A stretch of DNA of 30,726 nucleotides from DATHVI01 sp035461385 (GTDB lineage Bacteria > Actinomycetota > Thermoleophilia > Solirubrobacterales > 70-9), in assembly GCA_035461385.1 (NCBI GenBank), contig DATHVI010000053.1, positions 1 to 30,726 of the forward strand. Direction: 5' to 3'. This document shows, one piece after another, positions 8,040 through 15,590 of this stretch. Below the pieces are notes generated by a model. It ran no database searches. It was not told the DNA's origin and was given only the letters and a program-made list of their open reading frames with translations. Made by a program: the position numbers and the translations under genes. Positions within the stretch are counted from its first letter, which is position 1, and each line of letters begins with the position of its first letter.

Positions 8040-8918
8040 GTGGCATCGCAGGAACGCGGTCAGGGGACGGTCGAGTGGGTCGGCCTCGTGCTCTTGGTCT
8101 CGCTTGCCGCGCTCGCCGCCGCAGCGGCGGCCGGGGGCGTCCCGGGCGCCGAGGTCGGGCGGGCGATCGGGTCGAAGCTCGCCTGCGCGGTGCGGATCGG
8201 CGCCGCGTGCGACCCCGAGGCAGACCCGCTCGCGGCCGAGTACGGGCCGAAGGTCGCGGCGATGCTGCGCGAGCACGCGCCGACGATCCACCTCAGCGGC
8301 GATGCCGACCAGCTCCCGGTCGACCACCGCCGCTGCCGCGAGCCCGCGTGCGCAACCGCGTCGCGATCGGGCCGGGTTTCGCGGACCGCCGCCGGGCTTC
8401 CGGCGACCGCGTTCACCAGGGTCGTCGACTGCCGTCCCGAGGCTGCCGAGCGCACCGAGTCCGCCGGGGCCGACTGCTCGGGCGAGCGGGCCGGGAACGT
8501 CTACCTCCAGTTCTGGCTCTACTACCCCGACAGCCGCACCGAGCCGTGGGGTGAGTGGGGCCACCACCGGGACGACTGGGAGTCGCTCCAAGTGAGGGTC
8601 GGCTCGCGCGTCGACGGCCGCGCGAGCTCTCATCGCTCCTACAACTACCGCGGCGGGATCCGCAACTGGGCGAGCGATGCCGGCATCCGCCCGAGGCCCG
8701 GCTGGGGGCCCTACACCGGCGAGCTCCACGTCACCTCGGCGAGCCACGCCGGCCACGTGCGGAGCACCCGTCGCGGCACCCGCCGCGTCCCCGCCCGCCG
8801 TCTGCGCCTCGTCCCGATCGAGCCGCTCGACGCCGCCGCCGGCTCCGAGCACGACTTCGCGGTCGTCCCGCCGTGGCTGAAGCCGGTCTACACCGACCCC
8901 GAGGAGACCGGGACGTGA
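8040..8918 (+). CDS. pilin-signal protein with NPP1/Vps62-like DWE motif
   Basis: A 292-residue exported protein. Residues 1-30 (ERGQGTVEWVGLVLLVSLAA...) match the Flp/TadE class III pilin signal: a short basic leader, G-Q-G-T-V-E at the cleavage region with the conserved Glu, then one hydrophobic helix. The body is not pilin-like. Around residues 158-185 it has YLQFWLYYPDS, then HHRDDWESLQVRV, resembling the aromatic, H-x-x-D-W-E core of NPP1 and Vps62-type extracellular proteins. Four cysteines between about residues 50 and 145 could make disulphides. It may be a surface-anchored binding or lytic protein assembled by a Tad-like system; this is inference. It ends 6 bases before the convergent SDR gene. 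Confidence 0.7.
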   Translation: MASQERGQGTVEWVGLVLLVSLAALAAAAAAGGVPGAEVGRAIGSKLACAVRIGAACDPEADPLAAEYGPKVAAMLREHAPTIHLSGDADQLPVDHRRCREPACATASRSGRVSRTAAGLPATAFTRVVDCRPEAAERTESAGADCSGERAGNVYLQFWLYYPDSRTEPWGEWGHHRDDWESLQVRVGSRVDGRASSHRSYNYRGGIRNWASDAGIRPRPGWGPYTGELHVTSASHAGHVRSTRRGTRRVPARRLRLVPIEPLDAAAGSEHDFAVVPPWLKPVYTDPEETGT

Positions 8919-8924
8919 GCGGGG

Positions 8925-9689
8925 CTACTTCGGCGGCATCCGCAGCGCGCCGTCGAGGCGGATCGTCTCCCCGTTCAGCATCGGGTTGGCGACGATCGCC
9001 GCCGCGAGCTCGGCGTACTCCCCGGGGCGGCCGAGCCGGGCCGGGAACGGGACCCCGGCGCCGAGCGCCTCGCGCTGCTCGTCCGGGAGCGCGGCGAGGA
9101 GCGGGGTGTCGAACAGCCCCGGGGCGATCGTCACCACCCGGACACCGCGTCCGGCGAGGTCGCGGGCGGCGGGCAGGGTGAGGGAGACGATGCCGCCCTT
9201 CGAGGCCGCGTAGGCGACCTGGCCGATCTGGCCCTCGTAGGCCGCGATCGAGGCGGTGTTGATGCAGACGCCGCGCTCGCCCTCGGCATCGGGATCGTTG
9301 TCGTTCATCGCCGCGGCGGCAAGGCGGAGGACGTTGAAGGTGCCGATCAGGTTGACCTTGACGACGTTCGAGAAGATCTCGAGGTCGTGCGGGCCACGCC
9401 GGGAGACGGTGCGCTGTGCCCAGCCGATCCCGGCGCAGCAGACCGAGATCCGCAGCCCGCCCTCGGCCGCCGCCGCGGCGTCGACCGCGGCCTCAACCTG
9501 GTCGGGCTCGAGCACGTTCGCCTCGACGAACGATGCCCGCGGCAGCTCGGCGGCCAGCGCCTCGCCCTTCTCGGCGTTGAGGTCGGCGATCACTACGCCG
9601 GCTCCCCGCTCGGCGAGCAGCCGCGCGGTCGCGGCGCCGAGCCCCGAGGCGCCGCCGGTGACGAGCGCGCTGGCTCCATCGATCAACAT
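8925..9689 (-). CDS. SDR family oxidoreductase, 3-hydroxyacyl-CoA dehydrogenase type
   Basis: A 254-residue classical short-chain dehydrogenase. The cofactor motif TGGASGLG is at residues 11-18, with D36 in IADLN favouring NAD(H). The catalytic set is Ser147 (NTASIAAYEGQIGQ), Tyr160 and Lys164 (YAASK). The motif QIGQVAYAASKGGI and the closing pattern of NPMLNGETIRLDGALRM resemble type II 3-hydroxyacyl-CoA dehydrogenase (HSD17B10-like), so oxidation of 3-hydroxyacyl-CoA in fatty-acid or branched-chain breakdown is likely. The usual NNAG motif is CCAG here. TAGAGT lies 9 bases before the ATG. The gene is transcribed away from egtB. Confidence 0.88.
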   Translation of the reverse strand: MLIDGASALVTGGASGLGAATARLLAERGAGVVIADLNAEKGEALAAELPRASFVEANVLEPDQVEAAVDAAAAAEGGLRISVCCAGIGWAQRTVSRRGPHDLEIFSNVVKVNLIGTFNVLRLAAAAMNDNDPDAEGERGVCINTASIAAYEGQIGQVAYAASKGGIVSLTLPAARDLAGRGVRVVTIAPGLFDTPLLAALPDEQREALGAGVPFPARLGRPGEYAELAAAIVANPMLNGETIRLDGALRMPPK

Positions 9690-9698
9690 CGGACGCGG

Positions 9699-9704
9699 AC
9701 TCTA
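9699..9704 (-). promoter_or_regulatory. -10 element TAGAGT for the SDR gene
   Basis: On the minus strand TAGAGT is followed after 9 bases by the ATG at 9689. This gives a leaderless or near-leaderless message, as elsewhere in the window. Confidence 0.4.
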
Positions 9705-9781
9705 ATCGCCGCCTCGGCCGGGCGCCCCGCCCGCACCGAAGGACCCCGGGCCGGCGACGGGGTCCCGCGGGCCGACGTCGG

Positions 9782-9787
9782 TAGCCT
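9782..9787 (+). promoter_or_regulatory. -10 element TAGCCT before egtB
   Basis: TAGCCT is followed by 6 bases and then ATC at 9794, the same geometry as TAGCGT-N6-GTG at 8028 and TACGGT-N6-GTG at 15579. The TAG is also the in-frame stop that bounds the egtB frame upstream. Confidence 0.45.
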
Positions 9788-9793
9788 TTCGCC

Positions 9794-10999
9794 ATCGCCG
9801 TCCCTGCCCAGGCCAGCCTCGAGGAGCGGATCGCGGAGCGCCTTGCGGAAGCGCGCCGGCGCACGCTTGCGCTGGTCGAGCCGCTCGACTCCGACCAGCT
9901 CAACACCGTCTACTCCCCGATCCTCAGCCCGCTCGCCTGGGACCTCGGGCACATCGCGAACTTCGAGGAGCAGTGGCTGGTGCAGAAGGTCGGCGGCCGT
10001 GACCCCCTGCGGGGCGAGCTCGGCCGGCTCTACGACGCGATCGAGAATCCCCGCCGGAGCCGCAACGAGCTCCCGATCCTGCGCGGGGCCGAGCTTCGCG
10101 CCTACATGGCCGAGGTCCGCGAGCGGGCTCTCGACGTCCTCGCGGGGATCGACCTCGACCGGACCGGTGACCCGCTGCTCCGTGACGGGTTCGTCTACGA
10201 CCTGATCATCACCCACGAGCACCAGCACAACGAGACGATGCTCCAGCTCCTGCAGATGGTCCCCGGCTACGAGGTCGAGCGCGACCCTCGGCCGGGGCTC
10301 GAGCCCGCCTCCGAAGGACCGGAGATGGTCGCCGTCGCAGGCGGGGAGATCGAGATCGGCGCCGGTCCGGAGGGGTTCGCGTACGACAACGAGCGGCCGC
10401 GGCACAGCGTCGAGATCGAGCCGTTCCGGATCGACCGCACGCCGGTCACGAACGCCGCCTACGCCGAGTTCATCGCCGACACCGGCGCCGACCCGCCGAT
10501 GTACTGGGAGCGCGACGGCGACGAGTGGGCGCGAACGGTCTTCGGCCGCGCTGAGCGGCTCGATCCGGCGCAGCCGGTCGTTCACGTCGACTGGCACCAG
10601 GCGGATGCCTTCGCCCGCTGGGTGGCGAAGCGACTGCCGACCGAGCTCGAGTGGGAGGCGGCGGCGCGCGGCGCCGACCGCCGGCGGGCGAACCTCGACC
10701 AGCTCGCGTTCGGATGCGCGCCCGCCGGCGCCTACGGCGACGCCCCCAGCGCCTGCGGCGCCGTGCAGATGCTCGGCGACGTCTGGGAGTGGACCGCGAG
10801 CGAGTTCGCCGGCTACCCCGGCTTCCGGGCGTTCCCCTACCGCGAGTACTCGGAGGTCTTCTTCGGCGGCGGCTACCGGGTGCTGCGCGGCGGCGCCTGG
10901 GCGACCCGTCGCGATGCGATCCGGCTCAGCTTCCGCAACTGGGACCTTCCCGAGCGGCGGCAGATCTTCGCTGGGCTACGTTGCGCGAGCGACTCGTAG
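9794..10999 (+). CDS. egtB: ergothioneine biosynthesis sulfoxide synthase EgtB
   Basis: Non-haem iron enzyme joining gamma-Glu-Cys (or Cys) to trimethylhistidine with oxygen during ergothioneine synthesis. From ATC 9794 it is 401 residues, near family length. The DinB-like N-terminal domain supplies the iron ligands: His53 (WDLGHIANFEEQWL) and His141/His145 (THEHQHNET). The C-terminal FGE-sulfatase domain begins about residue 175 and includes RIDRTPVTNAAYAEF, RLPTELEWEAAARG, GDVWEWTASEFAGYPGF and VLRGGAWATR. No ATG, GTG or TTG exists in frame before 9980, and starting there would remove His53. ATC 9794 gives (M)AVPAQASLEERIAE and sits at leaderless distance from a -10 box. It is followed by egtD after 8 bases. 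Confidence 0.9.
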   Translation: MAVPAQASLEERIAERLAEARRRTLALVEPLDSDQLNTVYSPILSPLAWDLGHIANFEEQWLVQKVGGRDPLRGELGRLYDAIENPRRSRNELPILRGAELRAYMAEVRERALDVLAGIDLDRTGDPLLRDGFVYDLIITHEHQHNETMLQLLQMVPGYEVERDPRPGLEPASEGPEMVAVAGGEIEIGAGPEGFAYDNERPRHSVEIEPFRIDRTPVTNAAYAEFIADTGADPPMYWERDGDEWARTVFGRAERLDPAQPVVHVDWHQADAFARWVAKRLPTELEWEAAARGADRRRANLDQLAFGCAPAGAYGDAPSACGAVQMLGDVWEWTASEFAGYPGFRAFPYREYSEVFFGGGYRVLRGGAWATRRDAIRLSFRNWDLPERRQIFAGLRCASDS

Positions 11000-11007
11000 G
11001 GGGAGCG

Positions 11008-11997
11008 GTGGAGTCACGGCTGACCGCCGAGCCGATCGCGATCGACGTCCACCTGCCCCCGGACGGCGTCCTCGCCGGAATGGCCGAGGAGGTCCGCGAG
11101 GGCCTGTCGGCGCCGTTCAAGGAGCTGCCGCCGAAGTACTTCTACGACGAGCGGGGCTCGCAGCTGTTCGAGGCGATCACCGAGCTCCCCGAGTACTACC
11201 CGACCCGTGCCGAGCGCTCGATCCTCACCGCACGCGCGGATGAGATCGCCGCCGCCGGCGCCGGGATCCTGATCGAGCTCGGCTCGGGCTCCGCCCAGAA
11301 GACGCGGGCGCTGCTCGACGCGATGAGCGACGCCGGCAAGCTCTCCGCCTACGTCCCGGTCGACATCTCCGAGGAGATCACGCGGCGGACGGCCGGCCAG
11401 CTCGTCGCCGAGTACCCGGGCCTGCGCGTCCACGGGGTGATCTGCGACTACGAGAGCCACCTCGAGCGGATCCCCCGCGGAGAGGGAGCGCTGATCGCGT
11501 TCCTCGGCGGGACGATCGGGAACCTCCGCCCGGCGCCGCGGCGCGCCTTCTGCGCCCGGATCGCGACCCTGATGTACCCCGGCGACAGGTTCCTCCTCGG
11601 CACCGACCTGGTCAAGGAGGAGGCCCGGCTCGAGGCCGCCTACAACGACTCGGCCGGGGTGACCGCGGAGTTCAACAAGAACGTGCTGCGCGTCTTGAAC
11701 CGCGAGCTCGGCGCCGAGTTCGACCCCGACCGGTTCGAGCACGTCGCCTTCTGGGATCCCGACAACCGCTGGATCGACATCCGCCTGCGCTCGCTCGCCG
11801 GGCAGATCGTCGCGGTCCGCGATCTCGGCATGCAGGTCCACTTCGCCCGCAACGAGGAGATGCGGACCGAGATCTCGACCAAGTTCACCCGCGAGCGCGT
11901 CGAGCGCACCTTCGCCGACGCAGGCCTCGAGCTGGTCGAGTGGTGGACCGACCCCGAGGAGCTCTACGCGCTGTCGCTGGCGCGGCGTGCTGGGTGA
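11008..11997 (+). CDS. egtD: L-histidine N-alpha-methyltransferase EgtD
   Basis: SAM-dependent enzyme that trimethylates the alpha-amino group of histidine to hercynine, the first ergothioneine step. The 329-residue protein has FYDERGSQLFEAITELPEYY, the SAM motif ELGSGSAQKT (90-99), the substrate-binding GTIGN (168-172), and E288/S290 in RTEISTKF, which match the histidine-binding residues known from mycobacterial EgtD. GTG 11008 is chosen because AGGGGGA sits right before it, overlapping the egtB stop; the frame also stays open upstream to 10651 inside egtB but that part is not EgtD-like. It forms a two-gene unit with egtB. No egtA, egtC or egtE lies next to it. Confidence 0.95.
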   Translation: MESRLTAEPIAIDVHLPPDGVLAGMAEEVREGLSAPFKELPPKYFYDERGSQLFEAITELPEYYPTRAERSILTARADEIAAAGAGILIELGSGSAQKTRALLDAMSDAGKLSAYVPVDISEEITRRTAGQLVAEYPGLRVHGVICDYESHLERIPRGEGALIAFLGGTIGNLRPAPRRAFCARIATLMYPGDRFLLGTDLVKEEARLEAAYNDSAGVTAEFNKNVLRVLNRELGAEFDPDRFEHVAFWDPDNRWIDIRLRSLAGQIVAVRDLGMQVHFARNEEMRTEISTKFTRERVERTFADAGLELVEWWTDPEELYALSLARRAG

Positions 11998-12006
11998 GCG
12001 GGAGGC

Positions 12007-12618
12007 TCAGCGGCGGCGGAGCCGGTAGAAGCGCTCCTCGAACCTGAACAGGCGCGCGATCGAATCGGGATCGGTGTCCGCGACGACGTCGTCAGTGACC
12101 GCCCACCCCGCGAATGCGGACTCGACCTCCGCGCGACTGGCCCCGCGCGGCAGCGGCCCCCGCCACCGGGGGGCGAAGCAGTCGAGGATCAACGTTGCAT
12201 CGGCACTCGCGATCCGGCTCACCTCGCGCGCCATCTCCCCGTGCTGCCCGGCCGGTAGGCCGTGGAAGGTGCCGGTATCGAGGATGAGGCGGAACCCGGA
12301 GCCGAGATCGGTGCCCCAGAGCGCCGTGACGTCGCCGCGGACGAGACGCATCTCGACCCCCGCCGCCGCGACTCGCTCGTGCGCTCGGCGCAGCGCCTTC
12401 TCGACGATGTCCACCCCCGTCACCTCCCAGCCGCGCCGGGCGAGCTCGACGCCCCAGACCGCGCTCCCGCAGCCGAGGTCGAGCGCGCGGCCGTACGGGG
12501 GTCCGCGCCCATCCTCCTCGGCCGCGATCAGCCGCAGCAGGGCATCGCGGAAAGGCGGATGCTCGGCGAGCTCCTCCCAGGGGTGGAAGCCGAGCGCGTA
12601 CGCGAGCCGGTAGTTCAT
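12007..12618 (-). CDS. class I SAM-dependent methyltransferase
   Basis: A 203-residue soluble methyltransferase of unknown substrate. Motif I is ALDLGCGSAVWGVELA (about residues 44-59), with VTGVDIVEKAL as the acidic strand-2 end, GDVTALW as the adenine-binding region and ILDTGTFHGLPAGQ in place of the usual motif IV. The opening LAYALGFHPWEEL is seen in thiopurine/tellurite-like small methyltransferases. The ATG at 12616-12618 overlaps the stop of the upstream hydrolase by 4 bases (ATGA), making it the third gene of the 13723-12007 operon. It ends 9 bases from the convergent egtD. Confidence 0.85.
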   Translation of the reverse strand: MNYRLAYALGFHPWEELAEHPPFRDALLRLIAAEEDGRGPPYGRALDLGCGSAVWGVELARRGWEVTGVDIVEKALRRAHERVAAAGVEMRLVRGDVTALWGTDLGSGFRLILDTGTFHGLPAGQHGEMAREVSRIASADATLILDCFAPRWRGPLPRGASRAEVESAFAGWAVTDDVVADTDPDSIARLFRFEERFYRLRRR

Positions 12619-13553
12619 CGCCGTTCGCCCACGGTCCGCCCGAGCGCGACGTGGAGGGCGTCGAGGAACGCCTCCGGCTGGTCACGCGCTGGGTCGTCCG
12701 CTGACCCCTCGATCACGCGGAGCGGCCATCCGTAGCGTGCGCTGGCCTGCTCGGCGATCCCCAGCCGCAGGGCGCGGTCGTGGCGGCCCCAGATCAACGC
12801 CGTCGGGATGGCGATTCGCTCGAGCTCCTCGGGCGGGATGCGGGGCAGGCCGAGGGCGCGGAAGAGCCGGCCTGCCGCCTTCGAGTTCGGCCCACGCGCC
12901 TGTTCGAGGTTGTAGGCGACGAACGCCTCCCAATCCGCGCCCATCTCGTCGCGCAGGGCGTCGAGGTCGAACGCGCACTGCCGCATGAACCGCGTGTAGG
13001 TCTGCTCGCTCGGACGCGCCTGGAAGCCGATGAATCCGGCGGCGAACCGCAGCGAGGGGCGGAACCGCGCCAGGCCGAGCGAGTCGACGAGCACCAAGCG
13101 GTCGAGCTCGCGCCCGCGGCGGGCCGCGAACCTGGCTGCGATCGCGCCGCCGAGGACATGTCCGACCAGCGCCGGCGCCGACGCGCAGGTGCGAGCGATC
13201 AAATCTCCCAGCCACGCGAGTACGCGATCGGCGTCGAGGGGCCCTTCCGGGGCTCCCGTAGCCCCGTGGGCCGGGAGATCGGGCGCCACGACCCGGTGCG
13301 TCCTGATCAGCTGCGGCATCACCCAGCGCCAGTTGACCGCAGACTCGCCGGGTCCGTGGAGGAGGACGATCGGCGCGCCGTCGCCACCCTCGAGCACCGT
13401 CGTTGGGATGTCAGCGGCATCGACCGAACGCTCCTCGACCGGGATGCCGGCCAGAAGCTCGCGGCGGGCGCCGTCCCGAGCCTCCGCAGCGCGAGATCGA
13501 TCGGGGGCTTTACCACCTTCGCTCGCCGGCTGGGCCTGCTGGTTGGTTGTCAT
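12615..13553 (-). CDS. alpha/beta-hydrolase-fold protein lacking catalytic Ser and His
   Basis: A 312-residue protein clearly of the alpha/beta-hydrolase family: IVLLHGPGESAVNWRWVMPQL, VVAPDLPAHGATG, the elbow region ALVGHVLGGAIAARFA, VLVDSLGLARF and ALIWGRHDRAL. The nucleophile position, normally G-x-S-x-G, reads G-H-V-L-G, with Val133 encoded by GTC at 13157-13155. The usual GH before the C-terminal EQPEAF is SADDPARDQPEAF, so the catalytic His is absent too; D259 remains. It is thus probably a pseudoenzyme, with a binding or regulatory role, or is decaying. ATG 13553 is chosen because it overlaps the upstream 57-aa gene's stop (ATGA). The frame is open further upstream but that part is antisense-like. 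Confidence 0.82.
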   Translation of the reverse strand: MTTNQQAQPASEGGKAPDRSRAAEARDGARRELLAGIPVEERSVDAADIPTTVLEGGDGAPIVLLHGPGESAVNWRWVMPQLIRTHRVVAPDLPAHGATGAPEGPLDADRVLAWLGDLIARTCASAPALVGHVLGGAIAARFAARRGRELDRLVLVDSLGLARFRPSLRFAAGFIGFQARPSEQTYTRFMRQCAFDLDALRDEMGADWEAFVAYNLEQARGPNSKAAGRLFRALGLPRIPPEELERIAIPTALIWGRHDRALRLGIAEQASARYGWPLRVIEGSADDPARDQPEAFLDALHVALGRTVGERR

Positions 13554-13723
13554 CTGTCCCGCTCCAGCACGGTATCGCCGGGCTGTGGATCGAGTGCGTC
13601 GATCAGCCATTCGCGGACCGGCGCGGATACGTCCTCGATGAACTCGCGGCGCCGTGCCCAGGTCGGGGCGATCGCCTCCGCGATCTCGTGGAAGTCGTTG
13701 CGGGGCTCTTCGACCGTCGTCAT
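13550..13723 (-). pseudogene. truncated methyltransferase N-terminal fragment, 57 aa
   Basis: An intact 57-residue reading frame from ATG 13723 with a strong GGAGG ribosome site 7 bases upstream. It reads MTTVEEPRNDFHEIAEAIAP, then WARRREFIEDVSAPVREWLI and DALDPQPGDTVLERDR. This closely resembles the N-terminal cap of UbiE-type methyltransferases up to the end of the first beta-strand, where the SAM motif (LELAAGPGDTG-like) should follow. Instead the frame stops, and its TGA overlaps the ATG of the hydrolase. A deletion of the catalytic part, or retention as a small coupling peptide, would both explain this. The good ribosome site says it is still translated. Confidence 0.65.
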
Positions 13724-13764
13724 CGTCGGCCCTCCTTCGCGTGTCGACCAAAGCCCACGGAGCG

Positions 13765-13770
13765 AACCTA
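13765..13770 (-). promoter_or_regulatory. -10 element TAGGTT for the 13723-12007 operon
   Basis: On the minus strand TAGGTT lies 41 bases before the ATG at 13723, leaving a short leader that includes the GGAGG site. No good -35 is seen, consistent with an activator-dependent promoter; a dyad lies 58 bases upstream. Confidence 0.4.
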
Positions 13771-13827
13771 CGCCCGCGGCGTGGCCGCCGCATCGTCTAC
13801 ATGCACCAACTTGCGATCCGGGCCGGG

Positions 13828-13845
13828 ATGGTCAGTCCTGACCAT
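13828..13845. promoter_or_regulatory. 18-bp dyad, candidate LuxR-type operator A
   Basis: ATGGTCAG-TC-CTGACCAT is a perfect 8-2-8 palindrome, extended to 13825-13848 if one G-T pair is allowed. It lies between the end of the LuxR gene (13870) and the promoter of the methyltransferase fragment/hydrolase operon, about 58 bases upstream of its -10 box. Size and placement suit a dimeric activator. A degenerate copy sits at 17264-17281. Confidence 0.55.
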
Positions 13846-13869
13846 TCCGGTGGCCCGGCCGCCCGGACG

Positions 13870-15507
13870 TCAGACCAGGTCGTGCTCGAACGCGTACGCG
13901 CTCGCGGCTGTCCGGGACGAGACGCCGAGCTTGGCGAAGATGTTCTGGACGTGGCGGGCGACGGTGTGCTCGCTGATCACGAGCGTGGTGGCGATCTCCC
14001 GATTGCTCTCGCCGGCGGCGAGGTGTCGCAGGACCTCGAGCTCGCGCCCGGTCAGCCCGTGAGCGCCGTCACCGCGGCCGCGGCCCAGGAGCGAATCGAC
14101 TCGGGCGACATCCGGCGCGGCCTCGAGGTCGGCGAAGGTCGAGCGTGCGGCCTCGAGCTCGAGTGCTCCCGCCTCCTCGTCGCCCAGCTCCCTGCACGCG
14201 AGCCCCACCCCGACACGCACCCGTGCGGCCTCGTAGGGCACTCCGAGCCCGTCCCACAGCTTCCACGCCCGCCGCAGCGTCGCGAGCGCCGCCCGAGGGT
14301 CGCCTCCGGCGAGCTCGACGGCTCCGCGGGCGCTGGCGGCGACCGCCTCGAGCATCGCGCCGACTCCGCCGGCGGCGATCCGCTCGAGCTCGTCGCAGGC
14401 GCGGCGAGCCTCGGCGTCGTCGCCCCCCTCGATCATCACCTCGACGTAGGCCGGCAGCAGCCGGGCGCGTGCCGGGCGGTCGGCGGCCTCCGTCAGCGCA
14501 CGGCCGACCGCGGCCGTCGCCGCGTCGGTCCTGCCTTGCGCGAGCCTGAGCAGCGCGAGGCCCGGTTGCGGCTCGCGCCCCGACCGGTTGGCGGCGCGGT
14601 AGGCCTTGTCCGCGGCGGCGAACTCACCCCGCAGGCGGTGGACCTCACCCTGGAGATACTCCGCTTCCGCGACCGCCGCCCGGTTGTCGCCCGCCGCGCT
14701 CCGCTCCTCGGCTCGCTGCGCCTCCACCAGGGCATCGGGCCAGGCGCCGCGAAGCTGCATGATCTCGGCGCGGTGCACACGGCAGCGCCCGGTGAAGGCG
14801 ACGAGATCCGGTTGGCGCTCGCACCAGTCGCTGAGCGCGGCTGTCCACTCCTGTGCCCGGCGGAGCTCGTAGGCCTCCTGGCAGGCGAGAATCACGCCGC
14901 AGTAGACGATCCCGGTGACGATCGGCGAGAGCTCGCCGGCGGTGGCGGCGACCATCGCCTCGTCGAGAAGCGTCATTCCCTCCGCGGCCCGTCCCTGCCG
15001 GATCAGGATGTGGCCCTGCTCGTGGACTGCGAGCGCGAACAGGTCTCGATCACCGAACCGCTCCCCGATCTTGGCTGCCTCGGCGGCGGTCCGCGCCGCC
15101 TGCTCCCATTCGCCGGCGGCCTCGTGCTGGAAGACGCGTGGGATCAGGAGGTAACCCTGCTCGGCGCAATCCCGGCCTGCACGCTCGAGCACGCGCTGCG
15201 CCCGCCCGAGCCAGCCGCTCGCCCGCCCCGTCTCGCCCTGCCGGACGAGGTTGACGCCGATCCAGAACGCGCTTCTCCCGGCTCGGGCCTCCGCGCCCGC
15301 CTCGAGGTAGGCCCGGTGCGCTCGCTCCAGAGTGGCGAAGTAGCGCTCCTGGAGCCCGAGCATGTAGGCGCTGGTCGCCAGCAGGTCGAGGTCCTCGGGG
15401 GCAAGCGGCTGCGCTCGATCGGCGGTCGATAGCGAGTCGAGCGCCGTGGGCCACTCTCGTCGCTCAAAGGCCTCGCGTCCCCGTTGGACCTCGTCGGTCA
15501 CCTCCAC
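13870..15507 (-). CDS. TPR-type LuxR family transcription regulator A
   Basis: A 545-residue regulator without an ATPase domain. A long series of TPR-like helical repeats (about residues 5-470; for example GREAFERREWPTALDSL and AAGEWEQAARTAAEAAKIGE) ends in a LuxR helix-turn-helix (LTGRELEVLRHLAAGESNRE, IATTLVISEHTVARHVQNIF). The TPR region probably senses a ligand or partner protein. The start is GTG 15507 (or 15501); upstream codons are antisense to the divergent neighbour. It is divergent from the related regulator B with 83 bases between them. Downstream on the same strand lies the methyltransferase fragment/hydrolase operon, its most likely target. Confidence 0.85.
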   Translation of the reverse strand: MEVTDEVQRGREAFERREWPTALDSLSTADRAQPLAPEDLDLLATSAYMLGLQERYFATLERAHRAYLEAGAEARAGRSAFWIGVNLVRQGETGRASGWLGRAQRVLERAGRDCAEQGYLLIPRVFQHEAAGEWEQAARTAAEAAKIGERFGDRDLFALAVHEQGHILIRQGRAAEGMTLLDEAMVAATAGELSPIVTGIVYCGVILACQEAYELRRAQEWTAALSDWCERQPDLVAFTGRCRVHRAEIMQLRGAWPDALVEAQRAEERSAAGDNRAAVAEAEYLQGEVHRLRGEFAAADKAYRAANRSGREPQPGLALLRLAQGRTDAATAAVGRALTEAADRPARARLLPAYVEVMIEGGDDAEARRACDELERIAAGGVGAMLEAVAASARGAVELAGGDPRAALATLRRAWKLWDGLGVPYEAARVRVGVGLACRELGDEEAGALELEAARSTFADLEAAPDVARVDSLLGRGRGDGAHGLTGRELEVLRHLAAGESNREIATTLVISEHTVARHVQNIFAKLGVSSRTAASAYAFEHDLV

Positions 15508-15578
15508 TCGTGCCTGATTATCCCTTCTCGCCCTAGCTTCGGCGGCGGCCCGGGGCCCGGCGCCGTGGCTGACGGGGG

Positions 15579-15584
15579 TACGGT
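15579..15584 (+). promoter_or_regulatory. -10 element TACGGT, leaderless start of regulator B
   Basis: TACGGT followed by exactly 6 bases and the GTG at 15591, without a Shine-Dalgarno sequence. Confidence 0.45.
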
Positions 15585-15590
15585 GTCCGC

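Noticed and set aside
9980..10999. egtB starting at GTG 9980
   Set aside because: It would remove conserved N-terminal sequence including the first iron-ligand histidine.
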